Shown: positions 17,113-26,151 of the stretch, piece by piece
Position numbering within the stretch: position 1 is the stretch's first letter
Layout: the number at the start of each line of letters is the position of its first letter
From: Haloferax litoreum
Lineage (GTDB): Archaea > Halobacteriota > Halobacteria > Halobacteriales > Haloferacaceae
Direction: 5' to 3'
Assembly: GCF_009674605.1 (NCBI RefSeq)
Contig: NZ_WKJO01000003.1
Span: forward strand, 1 to 64,000
DNA: 64,000 nucleotides
Notes under the pieces: model-generated
Seen by the model: the letters and a program-made list of their open reading frames with translations, nothing else
Databases searched by the model: none
Told to the model about the DNA's origin: nothing
Translations under genes and position numbers: made by a program

Positions 17113-17877
17113 ATGACTAACGAACAACGCCGTCCGGTGAAGACGGCGACGACGTCTTTCGCCATCCTCGAACGCCTCAAAGAACGAGGACCGCTCGGAC
17201 CGACGAAACTCGCTTCCGAACTCGGACTGGCCAAGAGTACAGTGCACCGACACCTGAAGACCCTCGAACAGGAGGGTTTCGTCGTCCCGGACGAAGGCGG
17301 GTACCGTGTCGGCCTCCGACTCCTCGACTTCGGCATCTACGCACGCAACCAGCACCAATTCTACGAAGTCGCGAAACCAAAGGTCGACGAACTCGCCGAA
17401 GAGACCGGTGAGAAGGTGTGGTGTGTCACGGAAGAACAGGGGCGAGGGTTCCACCTCTACGGTGCGGCGGGAAAACACTCGGTTCGCACACCGGCCAGAG
17501 AGGGCACGCGTTCGTACCTCCACCAACTCGCCGCCGGCAAAGCCATCCTCTCGGCGTTCTCCGACGAACGCGTCGAGGCTATCGTCGACCAGCATGGCCT
17601 GCCGGCGAAGACTTCTCACACGATTACCGACACAGACGAACTCTTCGAGGAGTTGCAGACGATTCGTGACCGGGGATTCGCACTCAATCGCGAGGAAATC
17701 GTCCCGAAACTCCACGCTGTCGGTGTCGTCGTCACCGACCAAGACGGCTATCCAGTCGGTGCAATCAGTATCTCTGGGCCGTCGAATCGACTCAAAGGTG
17801 AACGGTTGACTGTCGACTTGGCTAACCTCCTCTTGGGGGCGGCGAACGAAGTCGAAATCAACCTCAACTTCGCCTGA
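17113..17877 (+). CDS. IclR family transcriptional regulator
   Basis: A 254-aa DNA-binding regulator. The N-terminal winged helix-turn-helix (about 10-65) has a clear recognition segment (TKLASELGLAKSTVHRHLKTLEQEGFV). The C-terminal effector-binding domain (about 80-250) has the usual IclR blocks: SYLHQLAAGKAILS, a DRGFALNREEI stretch, and GAISISGPSNRL. IclR proteins sense small catabolic metabolites. The start at 17113 is set by the TATA element 26 nt upstream. The gene is divergent from the EthD/TPP/SDR operon, which is its most likely target, and palindromes in its own promoter suggest autoregulation. The next gene downstream is convergent. Confidence 0.88.
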   Translation: MTNEQRRPVKTATTSFAILERLKERGPLGPTKLASELGLAKSTVHRHLKTLEQEGFVVPDEGGYRVGLRLLDFGIYARNQHQFYEVAKPKVDELAEETGEKVWCVTEEQGRGFHLYGAAGKHSVRTPAREGTRSYLHQLAAGKAILSAFSDERVEAIVDQHGLPAKTSHTITDTDELFEELQTIRDRGFALNREEIVPKLHAVGVVVTDQDGYPVGAISISGPSNRLKGERLTVDLANLLLGAANEVEINLNFA

Positions 17878-18603
17878 CCGGCCGAGACGTACCTTCTCGA
17901 CGTACTCACTCTGTCGAACACTAGTTCGAACAGCTCGAACAGTAGTCGGTGGTGGATTCTGCGATGCCGTGTAGTTACATACTTACTCACCGCCTCAACC
18001 CCGGTAATTCCCGGCGTTCGACCTCGATTCTCTTTGTTCGAAATGTTCGAACACAAGTATCTGAAACAATCGTGATGAATGCGGGCAGAACCCCCGCGAT
18101 ATACTGGGTAATTACACACGTACTATTGTAATGGGGTGTACGAGCGTCAACAGTCTCGATGTCGTGACTGTTACTGCCGTACGAGTGTAATAGGCTCTCT
18201 GACGACTCCGTTACCGAGACCCAGTTCTTCTCAGGGTCTTCGCCCAATCGCGCTGGAAGGCGGGAGAACACTCGCATCAGGCTTTCTCAAGGGCGTCCGT
18301 AGAGAGAGTGGTTGGGACTCCGTCGTGGTTCGTCGCACACCCGTCCTTCGACAGTCAATAGTGTCACCCAATCGAACAGACGTTCTATCGTTTCGTACGT
18401 GCGTTCTACGTTTGCGGACACTCGTTCGAAAGAGCGGAACGTTGGTCGGCCGGTTCGAGGGAGTCGCACGGGTTAAATTCCAACTGTGAGCGAAATACAC
18501 GACGAAATTTCGTCTCTCGCCGACAAAATTCTCCTATGAGGCCACAAATCCATACGTTCGTACTAAAATCGAAGTGTCCGAAAGTGTTCGAGCTACTCGA
18601 ACA
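17878..18603. other. Gap of 726 bp between convergent genes with operator-like palindromes, no supported CDS
   Basis: Both flanking genes end here, so no known gene needs a promoter in it. Even so it contains GTTCGAAC at 17924-17931 and 18045-18052, near copies at 17913, 17933, 18036 and 18424, and a perfect inverted repeat at 18585-18603. Open frames present (for example 18136-18489 on + and 18231-18500 on -) have low-complexity Arg/Ser/Thr content and look non-coding. It could hide a regulated non-coding RNA or a decayed gene. Confidence 0.5.
18585..18603. repeat. Perfect inverted repeat next to the enoyl-CoA hydratase stop codon
   Basis: TGTTCGAG and CTCGAACA, 8-bp arms with a 3-bp centre, end one base before the stop codon of the minus-strand hydratase gene. 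The arms belong to the same TTCGA motif family as the IclR promoter sites, so it may be an operator; a short hairpin terminator is the alternative. Confidence 0.5.
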
Positions 18604-19416
18604 TCACCGTTCGTGCCACTCGGGTTCTCGGTCTTCGAAGAACGCGTCGATTCCTTCGTTCTTGTCTGGCCCGCCGAAGAGTTGAGAGAACAGTTCTGCT
18701 TCGTACTCGATTCCCTGTTCGAGGTCCATCCGCGAGGCGGCCTTGACTGCTTTCTTGGCGAACTCGAGTGCGACGGGGCTCTTCGTCGCCATCATCTCCG
18801 CGAGTTTGTACACGCGTTCGTCGAACTCCTCGTCGCCGTAGACTTCGTCTACGAGACCGATATCGGTGGCCTCGTCTGCGGAGATGAGTTCTCCGGTGAG
18901 GATGAGTCGCATCGCGTGCCCTTCGCCGACGAGGCGGGCGAGGCGTTGGGTGCCACCCCCGCCGGGCATGATTCCGAGGTTTATCTCCGGTTGGCCTATC
19001 TTCGCGCGTTCGTGGGCGATGCGAACGTCACACGCCTGTATCAACTCGCAACCGCCACCGAGAGCGTGCCCGTTGATGCGAGCGATGACCGGTTGTTTCA
19101 GGTCGTCGACGTACTCGTACACGCGGGGGCGTTTGCTCGCTTCCCGCTGTTCGAGCATGTCACGCTCTCTGAGTTCTTTCACGTCGGCACCCGCGACGAA
19201 CGCCTTCGCTTCGTCCGCGCCGGTCAGGACGACGACCCGTGCGGAACTGTCTTCGACGGCGTCGAGGACGCGCTTGAGTTCCGCACGAAGGGTCGCGTTG
19301 AGCGCGTTTCGTGCGTCGGGCCGGTTCATCGTGATGGTGACGACGCCTTCGACTCGGTCGTCGACGACGGCGTCGACCGTCTCGCACTCCGCGGCGACTG
19401 CTTCGACGTCGCTCAT
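18604..19416 (-). CDS. Enoyl-CoA hydratase/isomerase family protein (PaaF-like)
   Basis: A 270-aa crotonase-fold protein. The oxyanion-hole segments are AFVAGADVKEL and GHALGGGCELIQACD, and the two catalytic Glu positions of true hydratases are kept (E in GGGCELIQ and E in GQPEINLGIMPGGGGTQRL). It should therefore hydrate an enoyl-CoA to a 3-hydroxyacyl-CoA. It overlaps the upstream 3-hydroxyacyl-CoA dehydrogenase gene by 4 bp (ATGA), so the two successive beta-oxidation steps are translationally coupled. In the context of a phenylacetate island it is a good candidate for the PaaF step (dehydroadipyl-CoA hydration), but a general fatty-acid role cannot be ruled out. Confidence 0.88.
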   Translation of the reverse strand: MSDVEAVAAECETVDAVVDDRVEGVVTITMNRPDARNALNATLRAELKRVLDAVEDSSARVVVLTGADEAKAFVAGADVKELRERDMLEQREASKRPRVYEYVDDLKQPVIARINGHALGGGCELIQACDVRIAHERAKIGQPEINLGIMPGGGGTQRLARLVGEGHAMRLILTGELISADEATDIGLVDEVYGDEEFDERVYKLAEMMATKSPVALEFAKKAVKAASRMDLEQGIEYEAELFSQLFGGPDKNEGIDAFFEDREPEWHER

Positions 19417-20297
19417 CTGCTCATCACGTCCTCGCTCACGCCGACGATTTCGCCGTCTTCCCAGACGTAGAACCCCTCGCCGGTCTTCTTCCCGAGTTTG
19501 CCGGCACGGACCTTCCGCTTGAGAATCTGCGGCGGACGGAATCGTTCGCCGAGTTCTTCGCGGAGGTATTCGAGGATGCCGAGTCGAACGTCGAGTCCGA
19601 CCACGTCACCGAGTTCGACGGGCCCCATCGGATGGTTGTAGCCGAGTTCCATCGACGCGTCGATGTCACGGGGTGAGGCGACACCTTCCTGAACCATCCG
19701 CATCGCTTCGACACCGAGGGCGACGCCGAGGCGCGAGGAGGCAAACCCGGGCGAGTCGCCGACTTCGACGACAGTCTTGTCGATGCCTTCGACGTACTCC
19801 GTGGCGAATTCGAGCGTGTCGGTGTCGGTCTGTTCGGCGACGACGACTTCCACGAGGGCCATGATGTGGACGGGGTTGAAGAAGTGGAGGCCGATACCAC
19901 GTCCGGGGTCGTCGAGCGCACTCATAATCTCCGTCACGGAGAGTGACGACGTGTTCGACGCGATGATGGTGTCGTCGCCGACGAGAGACTCGACTTCACT
20001 GACGGTGTCTTGCTTCAACTCCATGTCCTCGGGAACGGCCTCGACGACGAGGTCTGCCCCGGTGACGGCATCCTTGAGTGAGGTGGTCCCAGAGATACGG
20101 TCGAGTGTCTCCGCCATCTCGGCCGGCGTCACCTTGTCTCGGTCGACACCGCCCTGAAGATTCCGCTCGATGGCGTCCAGACCGTTCTGGACGTACTCGT
20201 CTTCGATATCTCGCATGGTTACCTCGTGGCCGGCCATGGCGGACACCTGTGCGATGCCGTGGCCCATGGTCCCAGCGCCGAGTACACTAATGTGCAT
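19413..20297 (-). CDS. 3-hydroxyacyl-CoA dehydrogenase (PaaH / 3-hydroxybutyryl-CoA dehydrogenase type)
   Basis: A 294-aa two-domain NAD-dependent dehydrogenase. It begins with the Rossmann motif VLGAGTMGHGIAQV. The catalytic His is in GLHFFNPVHIM, with Glu in the VVEAVPED segment. The C-terminal helical domain carries GYNHPMGPVELGDVVGLD. Length is standard for single-function bacterial and archaeal enzymes. It oxidises a 3-hydroxyacyl-CoA to the 3-keto form with NAD+. It is the first gene of a two-gene minus operon with the hydratase and is divergent from a thiolase gene 85 bp away. Together these give hydration, oxidation and thiolysis. Confidence 0.92.
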   Translation of the reverse strand: MHISVLGAGTMGHGIAQVSAMAGHEVTMRDIEDEYVQNGLDAIERNLQGGVDRDKVTPAEMAETLDRISGTTSLKDAVTGADLVVEAVPEDMELKQDTVSEVESLVGDDTIIASNTSSLSVTEIMSALDDPGRGIGLHFFNPVHIMALVEVVVAEQTDTDTLEFATEYVEGIDKTVVEVGDSPGFASSRLGVALGVEAMRMVQEGVASPRDIDASMELGYNHPMGPVELGDVVGLDVRLGILEYLREELGERFRPPQILKRKVRAGKLGKKTGEGFYVWEDGEIVGVSEDVMSR

Positions 20298-20382
20298 TAT
20301 GCAAACAGGATTCGGGAACCATCATAATCGTTTGCCTCTCTTCTGACGAAGATTCAAGACGGATGGTGTCACACCACTGCGT

Positions 20383-21528
20383 ATGAGCGGTTCCAACGAG
20401 CGAGCAGTCGTCGTCGACGCAGTGCGAACGCCGCAAGCCAAGAAGGGTGGCGGGTTCGCCGACGTACATCCCGAAGACCTAGTCATCTCGATTCTCGACG
20501 CACTCTCCGACCGAACCGGTGTCTCTCCGGACGAGTGGGTCGACTTCCGACTCGGGTGTGCGAATCAAGAAGGAGAACAAGGCAGGAATCTCGCGCGACA
20601 GTCGCTCTTGGCCGGTGGCTTTCCCGAGTCCGTTCCCGGTGCGACGCTGTCGCGTCTCTGCGGGTCGTCGCTGACGACGCTGAACGACGCAGCACGCGCA
20701 GTCGAAGCAGGTGATGGCGACGTGTATTCGATTGCTGGGGTCGAACACATGTCCAGTGTGCCGTTCTCCGATTGGCTTCACCCCTCGTTGAAAGAGCGAT
20801 ACGATGGCGGTGGGTCGCTCTCGATGGGTATGACCGCAGAGACGGTCGCCCGACGGTACGACATCTCGCGCGCCGACCAGGACGCGTTCGCCCTGCGTTC
20901 ACACGAGCGAGCAATCGCGGCCCGAGATTCCGGCCGATTCGCCGACGAAATCGTTCCGGTGGAGACCCCAGACGGGACCGTCGAACACGACGAAGGGCCG
21001 CGAGGCGACACGTCGCTCGAAGTTCTCGATTCACTCCCGACGGTCTTCGCGGACGACGACGACGCGTCGGTCACGCCCGGAAACGCGTCGCCCCTGACTG
21101 ACGGGGCGGCCGGTGCCCTCGTCACCGCAGAGAGCTATGCCGAAGAACACGACCTCCCTGTCCTCGGCCGCGTCGTCTCACGCGCAGTCGTCGGCGTCGA
21201 CCCCGAAGTGATGGGTATCGGTCCGGTCCCCGCGACGCGCGCGGCACTCGACGAGGCGGGATTGACAATCGACGAGATGGACCTCGTCGAACTCAACGAG
21301 GCGTTCGCCTCACAGAGCCTCTACTGCAAACGGGAACTCGATATCGACGACGACAAACTGAACGTCAACGGCGGCGCAATCGCCCTCGGCCATCCACTCG
21401 GATGCTCGGGCGCACGCATCGCGACGACGCTCTTGCACGAACTCGACCGACGTGACGGCCGGTACGGCCTCGCGACTATGTGTGTCGGGTTCGGACAGGG
21501 CGTCGCGACGGTGTTCGAACGAGTCTGA
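20383..21528 (+). CDS. Thiolase (acetyl-CoA acyltransferase)
   Basis: A 381-aa degradative/biosynthetic thiolase. The nucleophilic Cys is C93 in [11 protein letters not shown], the His is in [12 protein letters not shown], and the second catalytic Cys is in [11 protein letters not shown]; all three are present, so it should be active. The NEAF motif ([10 protein letters not shown]) is also kept. It would cleave a 3-ketoacyl-CoA with CoA. Divergent promoter shared with the hydroxyacyl-CoA dehydrogenase/hydratase pair. In this context a PaaJ-like role (3-oxoadipyl-CoA and the earlier C8 thiolysis) is reasonable. Confidence 0.92.
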   Translation: MSGSNERAVVVDAVRTPQAKKGGGFADVHPEDLVISILDALSDRTGVSPDEWVDFRLGCANQEGEQGRNLARQSLLAGGFPESVPGATLSRLCGSSLTTLNDAARAVEAGDGDVYSIAGVEHMSSVPFSDWLHPSLKERYDGGGSLSMGMTAETVARRYDISRADQDAFALRSHERAIAARDSGRFADEIVPVETPDGTVEHDEGPRGDTSLEVLDSLPTVFADDDDASVTPGNASPLTDGAAGALVTAESYAEEHDLPVLGRVVSRAVVGVDPEVMGIGPVPATRAALDEAGLTIDEMDLVELNEAFASQSLYCKRELDIDDDKLNVNGGAIALGHPLGCSGARIATTLLHELDRRDGRYGLATMCVGFGQGVATVFERV

Positions 21529-21552
21529 AAGAGAAGTGTCGGAGGCTGAGCG

Positions 21553-22977
21553 TCAGCGCTGTGCCGCCGTCGGGACCACTTTGAATCCGTACCTGACGAC
21601 GCTCTCTTGCTCGTAGATGCGGCGGGGAACCGCCACGACACGGTCACCGATGGTCGGTGTGCCGGCGGGGGAGTGGACAACTTGTGCAGGGACGCTCACG
21701 GACTCTTCGCCGTCCGGGCCGTCGAACGCGACGATTGCGACGCCGAACGACCCGGAGCGTTGCTGCTGTTCGACGAACTCGGGCGGTGCACCGCCCTGCC
21801 CGATTGCTGTCGCCGCCTCGACAGTGCCCTCACCCGAGAGGGTGGTGTCGTCGTAGCCTTCGAGTGACCCGCACGCTGTACACGCTCCCTCGGGCGGGAA
21901 CGCGAGCGAGTCGCACTCACGACAGCGTCCCGCGACCAGTCTGTGACGCTGCGGAATCGTCTGTCGCCACGTCGGCACGCTCACGTACGCGCCACCGCCT
22001 TCGGGTTCCTCACCGGTGATGGTTCCGCGTCGTCGCAGTGCCTCCGCGTACGAGAGTTCAGTGTCTCCGTCGAGCACAGCGTCGACTGGCGTGTCTCCGG
22101 TTGCCGAGAGCGAGAGTGCAGTCGCACCCGCACCGCCGCCCCACCCGACGAGGAGTATCGACTCCGCCCCGTCTTCGAGGGCGGACGCGAGGCCAAGGAA
22201 CGGTCCTGCTGCGCCAGTGTCGCCAGTCTGCGAGACGATGGTCCCCGCGTGGATTTGCGTCGTCGAGACACCGACGGCACCCGCTGCGCGGTACGGGAGT
22301 TTCCCGTCGGGTGAAGTGAGCGCGGCAGCATCCACATCTGACACGTCCGCATCGAGTGCGTCGACTGCGCCGGCGACTGCCGACGTGAACGCGTCGCGTT
22401 CGTACTGCGTGATGCCGATAGACGCTGTGTCGGCTTTCCCACGCTGACGGAATCTGGTTCCGGGGTACGGGTCACTGTGTTCACCCACGTCGTCGACGGT
22501 GAGTGGCCCGCCTTCGGCGAGGACGATTGCTGCTGCGCCAGCGCCCGCACCAGCGCCCTCGTCGCTCTCGGGCGCGCCTTGTGGGGCGTCGGAGACGACG
22601 ACCAGTGCAGGTCCCGACACGTCGAGTGTGGCCGCGAGCGCAACTGCGCCTGCGCTGGTTCCGCCGCCGTACTGTCGAGTCGTCGCAGTCGACGTGACGC
22701 CGAGGAGCGACGCGAGACGAACGGTCGCTTCTTCCTCGTCGGCCGGTGGGGTCGTCGTCGCGAATGCGAGGTGTTCGAGTTCACCCGCGTCGATATCTGC
22801 GGCCGCGAGTGCACGCCGTCCTGCCTCGGTAGCCATCGTGAGCGTGTCTTCGTCGGCATCCGCGACGGCCACGCGTTCGACACCTGCGGCCCCGCCTTTG
22901 CCCCACGCTTCGCGGTAGGCGTCCGCGGGCAGGAACAGTCGGGGGACGTACGCGCCCACGCCGGCGATTGCGTTCAT
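21553..22977 (-). CDS. HMG-CoA-synthase-like protein fused to a DUF35 (zinc ribbon/OB) domain, catalytic Cys absent
   Basis: A 474-aa fusion. Residues 1 to about 330 look like an HMG-CoA synthase/KAS III-type fold ([14 protein letters not shown] start), but where the nucleophilic Cys should stand the sequence is [10 protein letters not shown] (101-110), with no Cys. Residues about 335-474 are a DUF35 unit: a zinc ribbon with CREC and CTAC pairs, then an OB-like domain. In archaea, thiolase, HMG-CoA synthase and DUF35 proteins form a complex for acetoacetyl-CoA handling. Here the partner thiolase gene overlaps by 4 bp (ATGA). I infer a non-catalytic scaffold or acyl-transfer role, or a different substrate. 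Confidence 0.8.
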   Translation of the reverse strand: MNAIAGVGAYVPRLFLPADAYREAWGKGGAAGVERVAVADADEDTLTMATEAGRRALAAADIDAGELEHLAFATTTPPADEEEATVRLASLLGVTSTATTRQYGGGTSAGAVALAATLDVSGPALVVVSDAPQGAPESDEGAGAGAGAAAIVLAEGGPLTVDDVGEHSDPYPGTRFRQRGKADTASIGITQYERDAFTSAVAGAVDALDADVSDVDAAALTSPDGKLPYRAAGAVGVSTTQIHAGTIVSQTGDTGAAGPFLGLASALEDGAESILLVGWGGGAGATALSLSATGDTPVDAVLDGDTELSYAEALRRRGTITGEEPEGGGAYVSVPTWRQTIPQRHRLVAGRCRECDSLAFPPEGACTACGSLEGYDDTTLSGEGTVEAATAIGQGGAPPEFVEQQQRSGSFGVAIVAFDGPDGEESVSVPAQVVHSPAGTPTIGDRVVAVPRRIYEQESVVRYGFKVVPTAAQR

Positions 22978-24140
22978 AGCACACCTCCTTCGAGGACGTG
23001 AACGACCGCAGCGCCGCCCGAACCACCCACGTTGTGGGTGAGGCCGACGTTCGCGTCCGACACCTGTCGGTCGTCGGCGTGTCCGGTGAGTTGCTTGAAC
23101 GCCTCGACTGCCTGTCCCGCACCGGTCGCACCGATGGGATGGCCCTTCGACTTCAGGCCGCCCGACGGATTGACAGGTAAGTCACCACCTAACTCGGTGA
23201 CACCGTCGTCGACGAGTTCGGGCGCGCCGCCACGCTCGCAGAATCCGAGGTCTTCGTACGCCATGAGTTCGGCGATGGCGAAGCAGTCGTGGACTTCCGC
23301 GAAGTCCACGTCGTCCGGGCCGAGGCCTGCCATCTCGTATGCAGTTTCGGCCGCCTGGGCGGACGAGCGAATCGAGGTGTAGTCGTCGCGCTGGAAGAGA
23401 CCAACGCGTTCCGAGGCGGCACCGACGCCTGCCACACGAACCGCGTCGTCGCAGGCGCTGGCCACGTCTTCGCTGGCGACGATGACCGCTGCGGCACCGT
23501 CAGAAGTCGGACAGCAGTGATAGAGGTTCAACGGGTCGGCGACGACGGGTGCGTTTCGCGCGTCGTCGAGAGAGCACTCGAACCCGAGGTGTGCCTTGGG
23601 GTTCTTCGCACCGTTCGCGTGGTTCTTCACCGCGACTTTAGAGAAGTGGTCGGGTGACGCGTCGTCGTAGGTGTCGAGGTAGGAGGACGCCATCTGCGCG
23701 TAGACGCCCGAGAACGTCGTGCCCGTGAGTCGTTCCCACTCCGTCTCGCCACTCACGCCCAGCCAATACTTCGCGACGTCGCCGCTCATGTCGGTCATGA
23801 CTTCGTACCCGCCGGCGAGGGCGACGTCGGCCATCCCGCTTTTGACTGCTTGAACTGCCTGCCGAACCGCGTACCCGCTCGCCGCGCAGGCGTTTTCGAT
23901 TCGGGAACAGGGGACGCCGTGGAGTCCAACGTGTTCGGTGACCGCTGGCCCCGACAGTCCCAGTTGTCGGCCACCGACGCCGAGTGACCCAACGACTGCT
24001 TCGTCTACGTCGCCCGGTTCGACGCCGCCTGCACTCTCCATCGCTTCTTCGTAGGCCGTCGCGAACAGCGACCGGTAACTCTCGTCCGGGAACGCACCAT
24101 ACTTCGATTGGCCCGCTCCAACAATGTACGCGTCTCGCAT
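22974..24140 (-). CDS. Thiolase-domain protein, SCP-x type acetyl-CoA acetyltransferase
   Basis: A 388-aa thiolase of the SCP-x/lipid-transfer group. It begins with the family start MRDAYIVGAGQSKYG, has the nucleophilic Cys C85 in IENACAASGY, HDCF in AEVHDCFAIAE, and His in KGHPIGATGAGQ. The last motif is HNVGGSGGAA, without the second Cys of classical thiolases, as is usual in this group. The start at 24140 is chosen because the family begins exactly there; the open frame runs 43 codons further upstream through the promoter. Overlaps the HMG-CoA-synthase-like/DUF35 gene by 4 bp, so the products probably form one complex acting on an acyl-CoA. Confidence 0.88.
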   Translation of the reverse strand: MRDAYIVGAGQSKYGAFPDESYRSLFATAYEEAMESAGGVEPGDVDEAVVGSLGVGGRQLGLSGPAVTEHVGLHGVPCSRIENACAASGYAVRQAVQAVKSGMADVALAGGYEVMTDMSGDVAKYWLGVSGETEWERLTGTTFSGVYAQMASSYLDTYDDASPDHFSKVAVKNHANGAKNPKAHLGFECSLDDARNAPVVADPLNLYHCCPTSDGAAAVIVASEDVASACDDAVRVAGVGAASERVGLFQRDDYTSIRSSAQAAETAYEMAGLGPDDVDFAEVHDCFAIAELMAYEDLGFCERGGAPELVDDGVTELGGDLPVNPSGGLKSKGHPIGATGAGQAVEAFKQLTGHADDRQVSDANVGLTHNVGGSGGAAVVHVLEGGVL

Positions 24141-24240
24141 GGTAGTCGCTTGCGTGTCCCCCGCGAAATAGGTTCGCTTCGACGTACCGGTGGACTGGCC
24201 GCAGTATTTGCCCTCGAGTCCGGCGGAAACGACCGCATCA

Positions 24241-24256
24241 TTTTTATCATATTCTA
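24241..24256 (+). promoter_or_regulatory. AT-rich promoter element before the first paaK
   Basis: An AT-rich tract (tttttatcatattcta) sits 20-35 nt before the ATG at 24276 in the space shared with the divergent thiolase gene. It is the only TATA-like element near the expected position. Confidence 0.4.
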
Positions 24257-24275
24257 TCATCGGAGTCAATTGTAA

Positions 24276-25565
24276 ATGGTATTCGATAGCATGGAGACCG
24301 CCTCACGAGACGAACTCCGTGAGGTCCAAGACGAGCGACTCCAGGAGATGGTACAAACCGCGTACGAGAACGTCGACTATTATCGTGAGATGTTCGACGC
24401 GGAGGGCCTCACACCCGAGGACGTTCAGAGCGTCGAGGACCTCTCGAAGCTTCCGTTCACGACGAAAGAAGACTTCCGCGACTACTACCCGACAGGGATG
24501 TTCGCCGTGGACATGGAAGACGTCGTTCGCATCCACGCCTCCTCGGGCACGACTGGCAAGCCGAAAATCGTCGGCTACACGCAGGACGACTTGGACGTGT
24601 GGAGCAAGGCAGTCGCGCGCTGTCTCGTCGCCGCGGGCCTCGGCCCGGACGACATTGTACAGAACGCCTACGGGTACGGTCTCTTCACGGGAGGTCTCGG
24701 TCTCCACCAAGGCGTCGAAGAACTCGGCGCGACGGTCATCCCCATCGGCGGGGGCAACACGCAACGACAGGTCGAGATGCTCGCCGACCTCGGAAGCGAC
24801 GCCATCTCGTGTACGCCGTCGTACGCGCTCTACCTCGCAGAAGTCGCCGAGGACATGGGCTACGACATCAAAGACCTCCCCCTGCGCGTCGTCATCTTCG
24901 GTGCCGAACCGTGCACCGAACCGATGCGCAACGAAATCGAAGAGCGTCTCGGCGTCACCGGCGTCGATATCTACGGCCTCTCCGAAATCGTCGGTCCCGG
25001 TGTCTCCATCGAGTGCCAAGAGCAAGACGGTCTCCACATCTGGGAGGACTACTTCTACCCCGAAGTGGTCGACCCGAACACCGGCGAACCCGTCGAGGAG
25101 GGCGAAGAGGGTGAACTCGTCCTCACGACGCTATCGAAGCAGGCACTGCCGGTGCTCCGCTACCGCACGGGCGACCTGACCCGACTGAACTACGACACCT
25201 GCGAGTGCGGTCGAACCGCAGTCCGCATGGACAACATCACGGGTCGGTCTGACGACCTCATCATCATCCGCGGGGTCAACTTCTACCCGAGCGAAGTCGA
25301 GTCGGTCGTCCTCGAGTTCGACGAAGTCGCGCCGCACTACCGCATTGACATCACGCGCGAGGACAACCTCGACAAACTCAAAGTGACCGTCGAAGTCGTC
25401 GACGACTTCGATGGGTCTATCACCGACCTCAAGGGTCGTATCACGAAGCGTCTCTCGAACGTGCTGTCGTTCACCCCGGACGAACTGAACCTCGTCGAGT
25501 ACGGGAACATCGCCCGCACCGAAGTCGGCAAGGTCCAGCGCGTCTACGACCACAGAGGCCAGTAA
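24276..25565 (+). CDS. paaK: Phenylacetate-CoA ligase (first copy)
   Basis: A 429-aa adenylate-forming enzyme of the PaaK family, which activates phenylacetate (or a related aryl acid) to its CoA thioester with ATP. Visible motifs are the P-loop-like HASSGTTGKPK (about 89-99), the YGLSE motif (Y in VDIYGLSEIVGPG), the hinge/ribose motif YRTGDLT, and the C-terminal domain starting at RGVNFYPSEVES. Length is typical of the family. It starts a + strand unit opposite to the SCP-x thiolase. A second, very similar copy lies at 33018-34328. Substrate could be phenylacetate or a substituted arylacetate. Confidence 0.92.
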   Translation: MVFDSMETASRDELREVQDERLQEMVQTAYENVDYYREMFDAEGLTPEDVQSVEDLSKLPFTTKEDFRDYYPTGMFAVDMEDVVRIHASSGTTGKPKIVGYTQDDLDVWSKAVARCLVAAGLGPDDIVQNAYGYGLFTGGLGLHQGVEELGATVIPIGGGNTQRQVEMLADLGSDAISCTPSYALYLAEVAEDMGYDIKDLPLRVVIFGAEPCTEPMRNEIEERLGVTGVDIYGLSEIVGPGVSIECQEQDGLHIWEDYFYPEVVDPNTGEPVEEGEEGELVLTTLSKQALPVLRYRTGDLTRLNYDTCECGRTAVRMDNITGRSDDLIIIRGVNFYPSEVESVVLEFDEVAPHYRIDITREDNLDKLKVTVEVVDDFDGSITDLKGRITKRLSNVLSFTPDELNLVEYGNIARTEVGKVQRVYDHRGQ

Positions 25566-25649
25566 GGGTCGCTCCCGACAGCAGCAAACTGGTACCTCGC
25601 CCCATCTTCTTCGCGCGTCACCGTCAGAATGAGCGGTCGGTCTGCGCCA

Positions 25650-26057
25650 TCAGCGACCGGGTTTGTAGACTCGGCCACGGAACGTGGCGATACGGTCGCC
25701 CGCGTCGTCCGAGACGACGACTTCGTACTCGGCGGTTCGTCCACCGAGGTGCGTCTCTTCGGCGACGGCCGTGATGGTGTCGCCCACCTCTGCCGCAGCG
25801 AGATACGAGATATTCGTCTCCAGTGCGAACGCCGCGTCACCGTGACTGTTCGACGCCGCCGCGAACGCCGCGTCTGCGAGCGTGTAGATACACCCACCGT
25901 GTGGCGTCCCGTGGAAGTTCAGGTGGTCTTCGTCGATGGTCATCGTCGTCTCGGCTGACCCCTCACCGACGTCGGCGAGTTCGATTCCGACGCGACCACA
26001 GAACGGGTCGTTCGAGGCACGGTCACGTATCTCTGCGTGCTCGTCTGTTGCTGGCAT
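25650..26057 (-). CDS. PaaI-family hotdog thioesterase (first copy)
   Basis: A 135-aa hotdog-fold thioesterase. The conserved motif HLNFHGTPHGGCIYTLADAAF carries the His/Gly stretch and the catalytic Asp of the PaaI group, and the strands ETNISYL and EVVVSDDAGDRIATFRG follow as expected. PaaI enzymes hydrolyse stalled hydroxyphenylacetyl-CoA intermediates and return free CoA. ATG at 26057 is chosen; a TTG at 26084 would add nine residues. It is convergent with paaK and divergent from the MaoC hydratase. A second PaaI-type gene lies at 34384. Confidence 0.87.
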   Translation of the reverse strand: MPATDEHAEIRDRASNDPFCGRVGIELADVGEGSAETTMTIDEDHLNFHGTPHGGCIYTLADAAFAAASNSHGDAAFALETNISYLAAAEVGDTITAVAEETHLGGRTAEYEVVVSDDAGDRIATFRGRVYKPGR

Positions 26058-26151
26058 GTGCTCACACTCACCGTCCCAGTTCAAGTAGGCTTCGACTGTC
26101 AGGATTGATAAGTATGTAAAATACTTTATTCAGTGAGGGTGACGGAGGGGT

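Noticed and set aside
18136-18500. Open frames on both strands in the convergent gap
   Set aside because: Low-complexity Arg/Ser/Thr content, no conserved pattern and no promoter at the right distance.
18585-18603. A rho-independent-type terminator at the inverted repeat
   Set aside because: It is not followed by a T-run in the direction of the hydratase gene, and the arms match the operator motif, so I list it only as a repeat.
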